NCBI GenBank assembly: GCA_022241785.1
Contig: JAKOMP010000015.1
Coordinates: 21,221 to 85,220 of the forward strand
DNA: 64,000 nucleotides
Direction: 5' to 3'
Source of the DNA: Cyanocohniella sp. LLY
GTDB taxonomy: Bacteria; Cyanobacteriota; Cyanobacteriia; Cyanobacteriales; Nostocaceae
Each line of letters starts with the position of its first letter. The first letter of the stretch is position 1. The notes under the pieces are model-generated. The model was given only the letters and a program-made list of their open reading frames with translations, was not told the DNA's origin and did not search any database. A program made the position numbers and the translations under genes. This document shows, piece by piece, positions 27,161-36,700 of the stretch.

Positions 27161-28272
27161 TGCAGTGATTCTCTTTTAACGGGTGGCACTATTAATTTTA
27201 ACATTGTCACATAAATAACTAAATGCTTCACTAGGATTATAAATACATCTTCTTCTATGCATAATTGATATTAAAAAATTTGAGGACAGAGCATAATTTT
27301 TAGCTTTTCCTAATTACGTACAAGTACGGTAAACCTTGTAAAACTTGCTTTTCCGGAAAAATATCTAAAATTATTGCCATATTGTCATTTATATTTTCTT
27401 TACTTATTTATCATTATATTTATACTGTTTGTTTTACTTTTATGGGAAAAATATAGTAACCTAAAAATTAGTAAGTGATTTACTTACTATTGATCATTTA
27501 GCTACAAAAGCTATTTTTGTTGTATGTACTCTATTTTTGGAATTTGGCTATAAATTTTTGGTTGTAACATTTCACAATGGCAAAGGGATTGATCACCGCT
27601 TAATCCGAATCATGCTTTCCAGTGCTTGAAGTGATTGCCTTCTGCTGATTCGAGTGATGTCACATTTCACTACAAACCATCGTGTAGTGTAAATTATCAG
27701 GTAGCTTGCTTTTGGCGTAAATCCACCAATTATGTGGTGCAAGCGTTGATTTTACCAAAGCCTGACTCGGGAGAAACTCTACAATCTCACACTGCGGTAA
27801 AAAGTGGATCTGAAACTAGGTTTAGTGTAAAAAATTACACTTTTACTAAGCAATAGTGACCCTTTAACCTCTATTTATCGGCAATATCTACCTCAAATAT
27901 ACGTAGTCTATTCTTTTATTTGCTACTGATGGGCTAGAGCCAATAGTCTATGTCTAGCACTTGGGTTACTGTTGAATTAACTAGATTAGTAGATCAAATT
28001 TATTTTGAAATACTGTTTTTTGGCAACAAGTCGGGTCATCTGGCAATTTAGCAACAGCATTTCTGGGTCTACCACGGTGAATTGTAGATTGATGAACTAC
28101 AGCTTACCAGATATTGGGAAATTAGGAGTTAGGGGTGAAGAATCTCTGTACTAACTCAAATTTGACCGCTATATTTATCTGAACACTGTCTTTGAAAATT
28201 TCACTGTGAATTTCGCGAAGGTTATTCACTATTTTCGCCTGCGGATGTTAATTATAACTCAAATCTGTGCCG
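27161..28272. promoter_or_regulatory. Long upstream region of patA
   Basis: About 1.1 kb between divergent genes, AT-rich. The clearest element is the palindrome AGTAAGT-GATTT-ACTTACT (27470-27488), about 780 bases before patA. No perfect GTA-N8-TAC box was found; the closest is GTA-N7-TAC within that palindrome. A 73-codon frame (27635-27856) has no ribosome binding site or protein character. The length could accommodate several promoters of a developmentally regulated gene. Confidence 0.4.
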
Positions 28273-29340
28273 ATGAAGACACTTCCCATTAGTAGATATA
28301 GATTTTTCCAAAAACTCCAGCCCATATCTCTGTTGAAAAAAATCACCAGCAAGACTGTGACGGGCTGTTTGCAAGTATTTAGCACATCAGGTTCTTGGTC
28401 AATATATATCGAAGAGGGTAAGTTAATTTATGCCTGTTACTCCGAGAAAATGTTTGAGCCGCTTTACAGAAACTTGCAAAGCTTAAGTCAACAAATAGCA
28501 ACTCTTCCTCAAGGGATTGATGAACAGTTGCAGGCGATATTTGAAACTGGGATTGAAAATCAGACAATACCCAACCCAGATTATTTGGCAATTTGCTGGT
28601 TAGTCAGTCAAAAATATATTAGTCCGGCTCAAGCAGCAATACTTATAGAGAAGTTGGCGCTAGAAGTATTAGAGTCATTTCTCCGCTTGGAAGAGGGAAG
28701 TTTTGAATTTATTCCAGATAGCTTTTTGGATGATATGCCAAAATACTGCCATCTAAATCTCCGCTTACTAGTTGAACAGTGTCAAAACTATGGTCGTGAT
28801 AGACGTTATCCTGAGACATCACCGCATGTAAATCAGCCACAATATCAGACATCAACGGCTAAGAAATCGCCTAGAGTGAGTGAAGAGAAGAAAGCAACCC
28901 ACTCTCATGGCACATCAAGTAATAATATTAATACTAATAATAACGGTCAGCAGATTCAACCACCTGTTGAAAAAAAACTTTATACAATCTTCTGTATTGA
29001 TAACAGTCCTACAATAATCAATACCATTAAAAATTTTCTAGATGATCAGATATTTTCTGTGATTGGAGTTACTAATTCATTAAATGCTTTAATGCAAATT
29101 CTTGGCACAAAACCAGACATAATTTTATTAGATGTTGATATGCCTAATTTAGATGGTTATGAACTATGTTCGTTGCTACGTAAGCACTCATCTTTCAAAA
29201 ATACCCCCGTGATTATGGTAACTGCTAAAACAGGGGTGTTAGATAGAGTAAGAGCAAAGTTAGTTAGAGCTTCAGGGTTTTTAGCCAAGCCTTTTTCCCA
29301 AGGAGACTTATTAAAAATAATTTTTCAAAACATTGAATAA
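28273..29340 (+). CDS. patA: PatA heterocyst-pattern response regulator
   Basis: CheY-like response regulator controlling where heterocysts differentiate along the filament; in Anabaena, patA mutants form mainly terminal heterocysts. About 355 residues. The N-terminal half (about 1-165) is the PATAN/DUF4388 domain (MKTLPISRYRFFQKLQ, TGCLQVFSTSGSWS, NPDYLAICWLVSQKYIS), followed by a variable Ser/Asn/Gln-rich linker (about 165-235) and a C-terminal receiver domain with IDNSP, phosphoacceptor LLDVDMPNLDGYE (D of LLDVD, about 294), VTAK and AKPFSQGDLL. I recall the Anabaena PatA sequence as nearly collinear. The ATG at 28273 gives the conserved start; a GTG six bases upstream is in frame. Confidence 0.93.
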   Translation: MKTLPISRYRFFQKLQPISLLKKITSKTVTGCLQVFSTSGSWSIYIEEGKLIYACYSEKMFEPLYRNLQSLSQQIATLPQGIDEQLQAIFETGIENQTIPNPDYLAICWLVSQKYISPAQAAILIEKLALEVLESFLRLEEGSFEFIPDSFLDDMPKYCHLNLRLLVEQCQNYGRDRRYPETSPHVNQPQYQTSTAKKSPRVSEEKKATHSHGTSSNNINTNNNGQQIQPPVEKKLYTIFCIDNSPTIINTIKNFLDDQIFSVIGVTNSLNALMQILGTKPDIILLDVDMPNLDGYELCSLLRKHSSFKNTPVIMVTAKTGVLDRVRAKLVRASGFLAKPFSQGDLLKIIFQNIE

Positions 29341-29416
29341 TTGGTTATGGAAAGTGGTATCGGAGTTTGATAATAAAGTAGTTTGCTAGACTTTAGTTCA
29401 ATTATTATTTTAAATA

Positions 29417-29454
29417 TAGGAATCCGGTTTGATATCTGAAATTATTTACGTAGT
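29417..29454 (-). repeat. Dispersed repeat with AAATCAAACCGGAT core, copy 3 (inverted)
   Basis: Reads ATAGGAATCCGGTTTGAT on the plus strand, the complement of the copies at 13826-13862 and 18413-18448, with TCTGAAATTATTTACGTA following. Confidence 0.75.
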
Positions 29455-29769
29455 CAGGTAAAAGGCAAAAGGCAATACGCAAAAGGGTTCCAGGGAATTT
29501 AGGTGTACGGAGTTTTGTTCAAAAATCAAATATGAGTCCTATAACATCAGTTCGGGTTAAGAAATAAATATCATAATTCCAGTAAAAAAATGGTCATTGC
29601 GACCAAAGGGAAGCAATCCCAAAACCCCTGTGTTCGAGTCGTTCCACTTTGTTTCACTCGCGGCGGTATATCGTAAGTATTCAGCCAGAAGCACGACAGC
29701 ATCGGGTTTGAGATTATCCCGGACTCAGGTTAAATGATATCTTTTAAGACATGAAAATAAAAAAATTAG

Positions 29770-29798
29770 AACCCCATCTGTTTAAATAAACTGGGGTT
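29770..29798 (-). terminator. Rho-independent terminator after cobJ
   Basis: On the minus strand the arms AACCCCA and TGGGGTT (with an inner GTTTA/TAAAC extension) are followed by CTAATTTTTTTATTTT, a good U-tract. It lies 9 bases beyond the cobJ stop codon. Confidence 0.75.
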
Positions 29799-29806
29799 AT
29801 CAGTGT

Positions 29807-31549
29807 TTAAAAAGTCTTTTCTGTGGTATATCGCCTGGGTGTATAAACTGAAATGCTACCGTCACTACGCTGAATTGTGCGGGTTTGGCTGGAACCAACT
29901 AAAATCACTGTCCGCATATCCGCTACATCTGGCGTTAATTCTTGAAGTTTGATCACTTGCACCATTTGTCCTGGTCTACCGAGATTGCGTGCTAGCACTA
30001 CCGGAGTATCTGGTGTTCTATACTGCAATAAAATATTTCTGGCTTCTGTCAGTTGCCAAGTGCGCTCTTGAGAAACAGGATTGTAGAAAGCGATCGCAAA
30101 ATCAGCTTGAGCCGCCGCCGCAATTCGTTGTTCGATAATTAACCAAGGTTTCAAAATATCAGACAGAGAAATCGCGCAGAAGTCGTGTCCCAGTGGTGCG
30201 CCAATGGCCGCCGCCGCCGCTTGCATGGCCGAGATACCCGGTGCAACGTGAATATCAATACTTTCCCATTCGGGTTTAGGGTGGCGATCGCATACCTCAA
30301 ATACAGCCGCAGCCATTGCATATATCCCAGGATCACCAGACGACACTACAGCTACATATCGCCCTGATGCTGCCAAATCTAGCGCCATCGTGGCCCTGGC
30401 GATTTCTTCACGGTTATCTGACTCATGCCGTTGTTTACCATCAGCTAGAGAACCAATTAAATTGATGTATGTTTTGTAACCCACTAAATCAGTTGCCGAT
30501 TTGAGTATTTCTTTCACCTCTGGAGACATCCATTTAGAATCACCCGGCCCAGTGCCAATAATTGCTAACCGCCCTCTGGGTTGACCGATGGTGCTGGGGT
30601 CGATGGGTGTGGAAGCAATGGCGATCGCTAGGTGGGGAGACGAGGAGATGGGCAAGTGGGAAGATGAGGAGGTAGCTTTTATCGCTATAGCTTGGGCGGG
30701 GCTGTAACCTTGTAAAATAAGGTTTTCTAGCTGATTTGGGGTAAAAAAGCGAATAGGAACGTTGAAGGCGTTAGCAATGGCTTGGATGCTGGGATCTGCG
30801 GCTATGGTGATAGGGGCAAATATTCCGGCTACTGATGCTGCGGCGAGATTGGCATCGGCTAATAGCTGTTGTATTGAGTCTACACTAATAGAGGTTTCAG
30901 AAAGAGCGATCGCAATCGCAATAGTGGCTGGATGATAAACCAGGCGATTGGGTGCCGGAGTTACTAAGTGTTCTGTAACCTGGATGGTTAAATTACCGTT
31001 GGGGTCTATGGGTAGTTGACTATTACTCAACCAAGGTGCTGTACCTTCTAGTTTTACCTGTGCGCCAGCTAATAAATCTGAAATAAACTTCTTGGCATCG
31101 TCTGGGTTAGCTAAATGATATCCAGGGGGAGGAGATAATAACGCTGTGCGGAAACGAATATCACCTGTGGTAGTAATTGCAGGTTGAACATCCAACACCT
31201 CAGCAATGCGTCGCGCCAAATCATTCACGCCATTGAGTCCACCCAAAAGCGGAACCACAGTACTACCATCTTCGGCTACAGCTAATAATGGGGGTTCCTG
31301 TTTTTTATCTGAAAGCATTGGTGCTAGAGTTCTGATGAGAATACCGGCAGCACAAATACCAATTAACGGTGTTCCCTCTGCGAACAACTCCCGCAATGTT
31401 TCGCCAAAATTCGTGAAGCTGACATCAACATTAGACGTGCGACCCGCCAAACCGTATAATGTTGCCCCTGGCAAGGCATTGATAATTTTTCGGGCTACTG
31501 GCACACTATTTTCACCCAGTACTATAACGGCAGGTGCAATCTTGGTCAT
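29807..31549 (-). CDS. cobJ: CbiG-CobJ fusion: precorrin-3B C17-methyltransferase with CbiG domain
   Basis: Cobalamin (B12) pathway, corrin ring contraction step. 580 residues. N-terminal half (about 1-290) is CbiG-like: GICAAGILIRTLAPML, VVPLLGGLNGVNDLARRI, TTGDIRF, then SVAGIFAPI and RFFTPNQLE (CbiG C-terminal domain). The second half (about 325-575) is a tetrapyrrole methylase: GRLAIIGTGPGD, VAVVSSGDPGIYAMAA, VAPGISAMQAAAAAIGAPLGHD and AFYNPVSQERTWQL. Fusion of the two is common in cyanobacteria. The linker (about 290-305) is a Ser/His/Pro run encoded by a heptamer-like repeat (30630-30674). ATG at 31549. Confidence 0.93.
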   Translation of the reverse strand: MTKIAPAVIVLGENSVPVARKIINALPGATLYGLAGRTSNVDVSFTNFGETLRELFAEGTPLIGICAAGILIRTLAPMLSDKKQEPPLLAVAEDGSTVVPLLGGLNGVNDLARRIAEVLDVQPAITTTGDIRFRTALLSPPPGYHLANPDDAKKFISDLLAGAQVKLEGTAPWLSNSQLPIDPNGNLTIQVTEHLVTPAPNRLVYHPATIAIAIALSETSISVDSIQQLLADANLAAASVAGIFAPITIAADPSIQAIANAFNVPIRFFTPNQLENLILQGYSPAQAIAIKATSSSSHLPISSSPHLAIAIASTPIDPSTIGQPRGRLAIIGTGPGDSKWMSPEVKEILKSATDLVGYKTYINLIGSLADGKQRHESDNREEIARATMALDLAASGRYVAVVSSGDPGIYAMAAAVFEVCDRHPKPEWESIDIHVAPGISAMQAAAAAIGAPLGHDFCAISLSDILKPWLIIEQRIAAAAQADFAIAFYNPVSQERTWQLTEARNILLQYRTPDTPVVLARNLGRPGQMVQVIKLQELTPDVADMRTVILVGSSQTRTIQRSDGSISVYTPRRYTTEKTF

Positions 31550-31704
31550 CCTGGAAATAAATATTTTGCAAAAGTTGATATCCTTTCAAATGAAACCACA
31601 GATGGATACAGATAAACACAGATTATCTGGTGCTAACAGTCTAAATATTTGTGGGATAACCATAGTAAATAGTTTTTGAATCAATAAAAAACGTAACTTG
31701 AGTG

Positions 31705-33174
31705 ATGTCTACCAAAATTACCCTGAGCTTGTTATTTCTCTTCTTCAGTACCCAAATAGCTGTTACTCAACAAGTAGCTAAAGCACAAATACCAACACAA
31801 GTCAGACCATCTACCACCACAAAGAGAATTTGTCCCGCACAACTACAGTCAGCGGTGGATGCTGTCACTAATAGCCCTCAATTTAATCGCGTGCGTTGGG
31901 GTATTTTAGTAAAAAACCTAGCTTCTGAGCAAGTTCTTTACAATCGAGACGCTCAAAAATACTTTACTCCAGCCTCCACAACTAAGTTATTGACAACAGC
32001 CGCAGCATTAGAACAATTGGGGGGGAATTTTCGTATCCGCACCTCTGTTTATCAAGATGGTGATGGTGTTTTGCGTGTAGTCGGTAGGGGAGATCCCAGT
32101 TTAAAGGTTCCGCAACTGCAAGTATTAGCCCAGCAGTTACGCCAGCAAGGTATTAGTCAAGTTAACCAGTTGATTGCTGATGATAGTTATTTTCAAGGAG
32201 AAATTGTTCATCCTAGTTGGGAATGGGAAGATTTGATAGCTTACTATGGCGCACCAGTAAACAGTTTAATTGTGAATGAAAACGCTTCCTTATTAAGTAT
32301 TACGCCCCAAACAGTAGGGAACCCATTACAAATCAGGTGGAATGAACCCTTTGAAGCATATCAATGGCGAGTGGAAAACAATTCTGTCACGACGCAAAAA
32401 GATGAACCGGGTTTCGTCGCAGTCAGCCGTGACTTAAAAGGGCCAGTCTTGCAAATTCAAGGGCAGATGGCTGTAAATTCAACACCTAATATTAGAGCTA
32501 TAGCTATTTTTGATCCTGTGCAAAATTTCTTGCGTCACTTCCGTCAGACTTTGGTAAGGGAAGGAATTACTGTAGGACAAACATCTAATGGTACTGGTGG
32601 TCAGAATGAACGGGAATTAGCAGCAGTTGAGTCACCACCATTATCTGAGCTATTAGTGGAGACAAATGTTAATAGTAATAATTTGTATGCGGAAGCTTTA
32701 CTGAGGGCTTTAGCTATTAAACAACCAATAAAAAATAATCAAACTACTGCTGATGTAGGCTTGGAAGTAGTTAAGAGAACTTTAACTCAATTAGGAGTTG
32801 ATCCCACAAGTTACATAATAGTAGATGGTTCTGGTTTATCTCGCAAAAACCTTATTAGTCCAGAAGCCTTGGTGCAAACTTTACAAGCAATGGCAAAATC
32901 ACCACAAGCGGAAATTTTTCGTGCTTCCCTCCCGGTTGCTGGTGTGAGTGGTACTTTAAAAAATCGCTTGCTTGACACGTCTGCTGTTGGCAATGTGCAA
33001 GCAAAAACAGGCACAATGACGGGTGTAGTTTCTTTATCTGGATACGTGAATGCGCCTAATTATGAGCCATTAGCTTTTAGTATGGTTGTGAATCACTCTG
33101 AACAGCCTGCTAGTGTTGTGCGCCAAGCAATGGATGAAATTGTATTTTTATTAACGCAGTTGCAGCGTTGTTGA
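31705..33174 (+). CDS. dacB: D-alanyl-D-alanine carboxypeptidase/endopeptidase (PBP4 type, S13)
   Basis: Periplasmic peptidoglycan peptidase, about 489 residues. Signal peptide (ITLSLLFLFFSTQIAV, cleavage near VAKAQ). The three active-site motifs are intact: STTK with nucleophile S91 and K94, SNN at 324-326 in NVNSNNLYAEALL, and KTGT beginning at K434. A large insertion between motifs 1 and 2 (about 130-310) is characteristic of the PBP4/DacB class. ATG at 31705; a GTG immediately upstream is also possible. A stand-alone gene by context. Confidence 0.92.
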   Translation: MSTKITLSLLFLFFSTQIAVTQQVAKAQIPTQVRPSTTTKRICPAQLQSAVDAVTNSPQFNRVRWGILVKNLASEQVLYNRDAQKYFTPASTTKLLTTAAALEQLGGNFRIRTSVYQDGDGVLRVVGRGDPSLKVPQLQVLAQQLRQQGISQVNQLIADDSYFQGEIVHPSWEWEDLIAYYGAPVNSLIVNENASLLSITPQTVGNPLQIRWNEPFEAYQWRVENNSVTTQKDEPGFVAVSRDLKGPVLQIQGQMAVNSTPNIRAIAIFDPVQNFLRHFRQTLVREGITVGQTSNGTGGQNERELAAVESPPLSELLVETNVNSNNLYAEALLRALAIKQPIKNNQTTADVGLEVVKRTLTQLGVDPTSYIIVDGSGLSRKNLISPEALVQTLQAMAKSPQAEIFRASLPVAGVSGTLKNRLLDTSAVGNVQAKTGTMTGVVSLSGYVNAPNYEPLAFSMVVNHSEQPASVVRQAMDEIVFLLTQLQRC

Positions 33175-33277
33175 AGATAAAAATATACAGCTAGCTGTGA
33201 TGTTATTCTTCTTTTAGGCTTTGTGCAAAATCGGCGGATTTCCCTCAGCTAAGAGTAGGCGATAAGCCTAACGGCAT

Positions 33278-33494
33278 CTAACTTTTCACGGTATCTGAAA
33301 AACCTCTCTCTAAATCTCTCTCCTGCGAGGAGGAGCCACTGCGTTGCGCGGGTTCCCAAGGCACTCCGTTGGGCGGGCAATGCCCGACTTAAAGGAAGTG
33401 CTGCCGCGTTGTAGCAAGTGGCGTTAGAGACTTTGAATTCCTGATTTGTCAGTTAGATTTTCCGTGGACTTTTCCATATGACGTGAAAAGTCAG
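33278..33494 (-). repeat. Dispersed repeat, copy 2 (inverted, interrupted)
   Basis: Complement of 22721-22844 with about 90 per cent identity by eye. It is split after CTCCTGCGAGG by a foreign block at about 33331-33425; the match then resumes at AGAGACTTTGAA. Confidence 0.85.
33331..33425. mobile_element. Nested insertion of about 95 bases within the dispersed repeat
   Basis: Absent from the other copy at 22721-22844. The block is GC-richer and palindrome-rich (GTTGGGCGGGCAATGCCCGAC), with partly complementary ends GAGCCACT and AAGTGGC. Looks like a small palindromic element that inserted into an older repeat. Confidence 0.6.
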
Positions 33495-33509
33495 AACGGC
33501 ATGGCTAGA

Positions 33510-33565
33510 GCCTCCAGCACGCACCGCAGTAAGCGCAGCTATGCCCGCTAGGGCTTTACCGCTTG
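33510..33565 (+). repeat. Dispersed GCCTCC.GCACGC...GGGCTTTAC repeat, copy 2
   Basis: Same element and orientation as 18142-18195. Confidence 0.7.
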
Positions 33566-33610
33566 CTACTTAACTTCACAATAAGAGTCAATATCATCAT
33601 GGTACAAATC

Positions 33611-35401
33611 CTAAATCCCAGACTGTACACGCCACAAACTTGCATACATCCCATCAAGCTCTAGTAAATCCTCGTGCTTACCTTGCTCGACAATTTGACC
33701 ATCATCCATCACGTAAATACAATGACTATGGCGAATTGTCGATAAACGATGTGCGATCGCAATGGTAGTCCGATTTACAGTAATCTTATCTAAAGAGCGT
33801 TGAATTGCCGCTTCCGTCTCATTATCTACCGCAGATGTCGCTTCATCCAAAATCAAAATCGGCGGATTTTTTACCACTGCTCTAGCTATAGCTATTCGTT
33901 GGCGTTGTCCCCCAGATAACTTTTGTCCTCGTTCCCCAACTATCGTGTCATAACCTTGAGATAACTGCATAATAAAATCATGTGCCTCAGCAATTTTCGC
34001 TGCATGAATAATTGCTGCATCAGTAGCGTCAAAAGTCCCGTAGGCTATATTTTCTGCCACTGTACCATGAAATAAAAATACATCTTGACTCACTAAACCA
34101 ATGCTGCGACGCAAATCAGATAAATTCAACTTTTGAATATCAATGCCATCAATGGTAATTTTTCCCGCAGAAACATCATAAAAGCGCAATAATAGTTTGA
34201 CTAAAGTGCTTTTACCTGAACCTGTAGAACCAACAACCGCAATGGTTTTTCCCGCAGGAATATGTAAAGATAAATCTTTAATTATCGTTCCACTATTTCT
34301 ATAAGCAAAAGTAATATTTTTAAACTCAACTTCTCCCTGTACTTCCTCAACAACTAAAGGCATATCTCCCGTAATAATTTGGATGGGAGTATCTAACAAA
34401 TCCATCACTCGTTTTGTGGAAGCCATCGCCCGTTGATAACGGTCAAAGGTTTCTCCTAAAAATACCAATGGCCACAATAATCTTTGGACTAAAACTAATA
34501 AAACACTATAATTACCGATAGATATCCTACCAGAATACGCTGCCATACCTCCCAGAAATAATAAAGCCGTAAACCCAACTAAAACCAACATTCTAATTAC
34601 AGGCACAAAAGCCGCAGAAAGTTTAATTGCTTTGGCATTACTTCTTTTATAAGCTTCGCTTTCTGTTGCTAATCTCGCACTTTCATATTTTTCGGCTGTG
34701 AAACTTTTAATTGTGGTAATACCACTAATATTATTAGCTAACCGAGAATTTAGAAAACTCACCTTTTCCCTAACATCAGCATAACGAGGTTCAAGACGCT
34801 TTTGATATACTAATGAACCCCAGAGAATAAAAGGCATTGGTAGCATTGCTGCTAAGGTGATATTCAAAGGTAAAATGAAGAATGCACCACCAATTAAAAT
34901 TATAAATGAAGTTGTAACTTGGATAATTTCATTAGCTCCCCCATTTAAAAAGTCTTCGAGTTGATTGATATCATCACCGAGAATAGACATCAAACCGCCT
35001 GTACTACTATCTTCAAAATAAGCCGATTCTAATTCTTGTAAATGATCGTAGGCATCTAAGCGTAAATTATGTTGAATATTTTGGGCTAAGTTTCGCCAAA
35101 GTCTATTATATGCATACTCAGAAAGTGATTCAAATATCCAAACAATCACAGTAATTAGTGAAAGTAGAGCAAATTGCCATAAGACTTCTGTAATTCCCAA
35201 TTTGGCAATAAAAGAATCTTGCTGTTGGACTAATATATCTACAGCGACACCGATTAACCAAGGTGGTGCTAAATCTAAAATTGTATTGATAATGGAATAG
35301 GTTGTAGCTTGATAAATTTGTGCGCGGTATTTTTTGCCGTAGTTAAGTAATCGTTGCAGGGGAGGAAGTTTATTTACTATTATGTCAACTTTTGCAGGCA
35401 T
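33611..35401 (-). CDS. Exporter-fold ABC transporter (TMD-NBD) of siderophore module 1
   Basis: 596-residue half-transporter: six membrane helices (about 30-320), then the ATPase domain with Walker A GSTGSGKST (about 391), signature LSGGQRQR, Walker B ILILDEATSAVD and the switch histidine in IAHRLSTIRHSH. It most likely works as a homodimer. It ends the module AraC-receptor-binding protein-ABC. With no FecCD-type permease nearby, it may export a siderophore or, as shown for some exporter-fold systems such as IrtAB and YbtPQ, import or release the iron-siderophore. Direction cannot be read from the sequence. Strong paralogue of the gene at 40886-42661. Confidence 0.88.
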   Translation of the reverse strand: MPAKVDIIVNKLPPLQRLLNYGKKYRAQIYQATTYSIINTILDLAPPWLIGVAVDILVQQQDSFIAKLGITEVLWQFALLSLITVIVWIFESLSEYAYNRLWRNLAQNIQHNLRLDAYDHLQELESAYFEDSSTGGLMSILGDDINQLEDFLNGGANEIIQVTTSFIILIGGAFFILPLNITLAAMLPMPFILWGSLVYQKRLEPRYADVREKVSFLNSRLANNISGITTIKSFTAEKYESARLATESEAYKRSNAKAIKLSAAFVPVIRMLVLVGFTALLFLGGMAAYSGRISIGNYSVLLVLVQRLLWPLVFLGETFDRYQRAMASTKRVMDLLDTPIQIITGDMPLVVEEVQGEVEFKNITFAYRNSGTIIKDLSLHIPAGKTIAVVGSTGSGKSTLVKLLLRFYDVSAGKITIDGIDIQKLNLSDLRRSIGLVSQDVFLFHGTVAENIAYGTFDATDAAIIHAAKIAEAHDFIMQLSQGYDTIVGERGQKLSGGQRQRIAIARAVVKNPPILILDEATSAVDNETEAAIQRSLDKITVNRTTIAIAHRLSTIRHSHCIYVMDDGQIVEQGKHEDLLELDGMYASLWRVQSGI

Positions 35402-35678
35402 TGTAATCAGTAGAAATTAGGAATATTTACAGTTCTCACTAAATCAGGGGAATGGCAATTAATGAAAACACACAAATTTTACTGTTTCTGCATGTTTTAG
35501 TCTATCCAAAAACTGCAAATTCTTATCCGAAAATGGTAAAAAGGCAAATTTCGCCATTCCGTATTTAGTAAGCAGATAAATGACTAAAAGTATTGTGAAA
35601 ATAACACATATTGATGATAGGCGAATGTTTAAGTGGATTCAATGAAAAAATTTATCTATACAAATACACAGACACAAT

Positions 35679-36632
35679 TCAAGGCGTGTTGACAAGATAT
35701 TTAAATAAGTCATCAATTACTGCATCAGCCGCAAGTAAATTTCCGGCTCGCCAAGTTAGATAATCCATAGAGTAAACGTGATTTTGTTGAACGGCTCGCA
35801 GCTTTTTCCACAGTGGTTTTTGCTTGAGTTCTTCTATAAATTTTTGGTCATCATCAGTTAAGGTTCCCACAAACAAAATATCACCGTCTACTTTCTCTAA
35901 TTCTTCAAGTGAAAAATAAATTTGTGTAAAAGGTACGATAACATCTTGTGATTTGGGACGTTGCAGTCCCGCATCTTTGAGAATAGAATCGGGAAAAGAG
36001 TTCTTACCTTCGCTGAATATCACACCGGGGGCTAAAAAGACAAGAGAAATTTCTTGATTTTGATAGCGATTTCCTAAAGCTGCTTTGAGTTTTTCCACTC
36101 GCTGATAATAATATTTCCAAGCTTGTTCTGCCGCTTCTTGTTTTCCTAAAACCAGAGTGACAAAATCAAATAAGTCTCGCCAAGTTTTATTTTGCCAATT
36201 AAATAGTACAGTAGGAGCAATTTTTGAAAGTAGAGGATAAAATTGACTTTCGGCATCCCAACCTATAATAATATCGGGCTTAAGCAGTAAAATTTTTTCT
36301 AGATTAGGTGCAGAAATTCCTAATGACTGAATACCATCTACTTTACCCTCTAGATATGTATTTTCGCCCAGCATATCAATATAGGTACTTCCCAGGGGCT
36401 TAACTCCAAGGGTAAGCGCATTACCTAAAGTCGGTAAAGAAAAAGTGACAACACGCTGGGGGTTGCTGGGGACACAAGTTGTACCCATTGTGTGTTGAAT
36501 GATACGGCAATTTGCACTTGCTAAATTAGTAGCAGAAACTGTATTTTGAACTGTGTGACGGCTACAACCTGTAATCAGTGCAAAAATTACCAGCATTAAT
36601 ACTAAACAACGTATCCAAGAGCGTATTGTCAT
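35679..36632 (-). CDS. Iron-siderophore ABC substrate-binding lipoprotein (FecB-like), module 1
   Basis: 317 residues. Lipoprotein signal with LITGC (cysteine about residue 23). The periplasmic-binding fold of the FepB/FhuD class is visible: NPQRVVTFSLPTLGNALTLG, GISAPNLEKILLLKPDIIIGWDAE, then KIAPTVLFNW, and the C-terminal WRAGNLLAADAVIDDLFKYL. Expected to bind Fe-siderophore in the periplasm and deliver it to an inner-membrane transporter. It follows the TonB-dependent receptor by 68 bases and ends with NTP like its paralogue at 43095-44063. Confidence 0.9.
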   Translation of the reverse strand: MTIRSWIRCLVLMLVIFALITGCSRHTVQNTVSATNLASANCRIIQHTMGTTCVPSNPQRVVTFSLPTLGNALTLGVKPLGSTYIDMLGENTYLEGKVDGIQSLGISAPNLEKILLLKPDIIIGWDAESQFYPLLSKIAPTVLFNWQNKTWRDLFDFVTLVLGKQEAAEQAWKYYYQRVEKLKAALGNRYQNQEISLVFLAPGVIFSEGKNSFPDSILKDAGLQRPKSQDVIVPFTQIYFSLEELEKVDGDILFVGTLTDDDQKFIEELKQKPLWKKLRAVQQNHVYSMDYLTWRAGNLLAADAVIDDLFKYLVNTP

Positions 36633-36700
36633 TGTTTTTGGAGTTAATCAGCTTTTCTGACCAGATAAAATTTAGACAAGAATCAATACAATTAAAACAA

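Larger units (their letters stand above)
29341..29806. other. Intergenic region between convergent patA and cobJ
   Basis: 466 bases with dispersed repeats: an inverted CAAACCGGATT repeat (29417-29454), a TCATTGCGACC..GGGAAGCAATCCC repeat (29594-29620), and a terminator hairpin next to cobJ. No gene supported. Confidence 0.5.
33175..33610. other. Intergenic region composed of dispersed repeats
   Basis: 436 bases between convergent genes, nearly all repetitive: the interrupted inverted copy of the 124-base repeat (33278-33494, with an insertion at 33331-33425) and the GCCTCCAGCACGC repeat (33510-33565). No gene. Confidence 0.7.

Noticed and set aside
27635..27856. 73-codon open frame upstream of patA
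   Set aside because: No ribosome binding site, no protein-like composition or recognisable domain, and it lies within a long AT-rich regulatory region.
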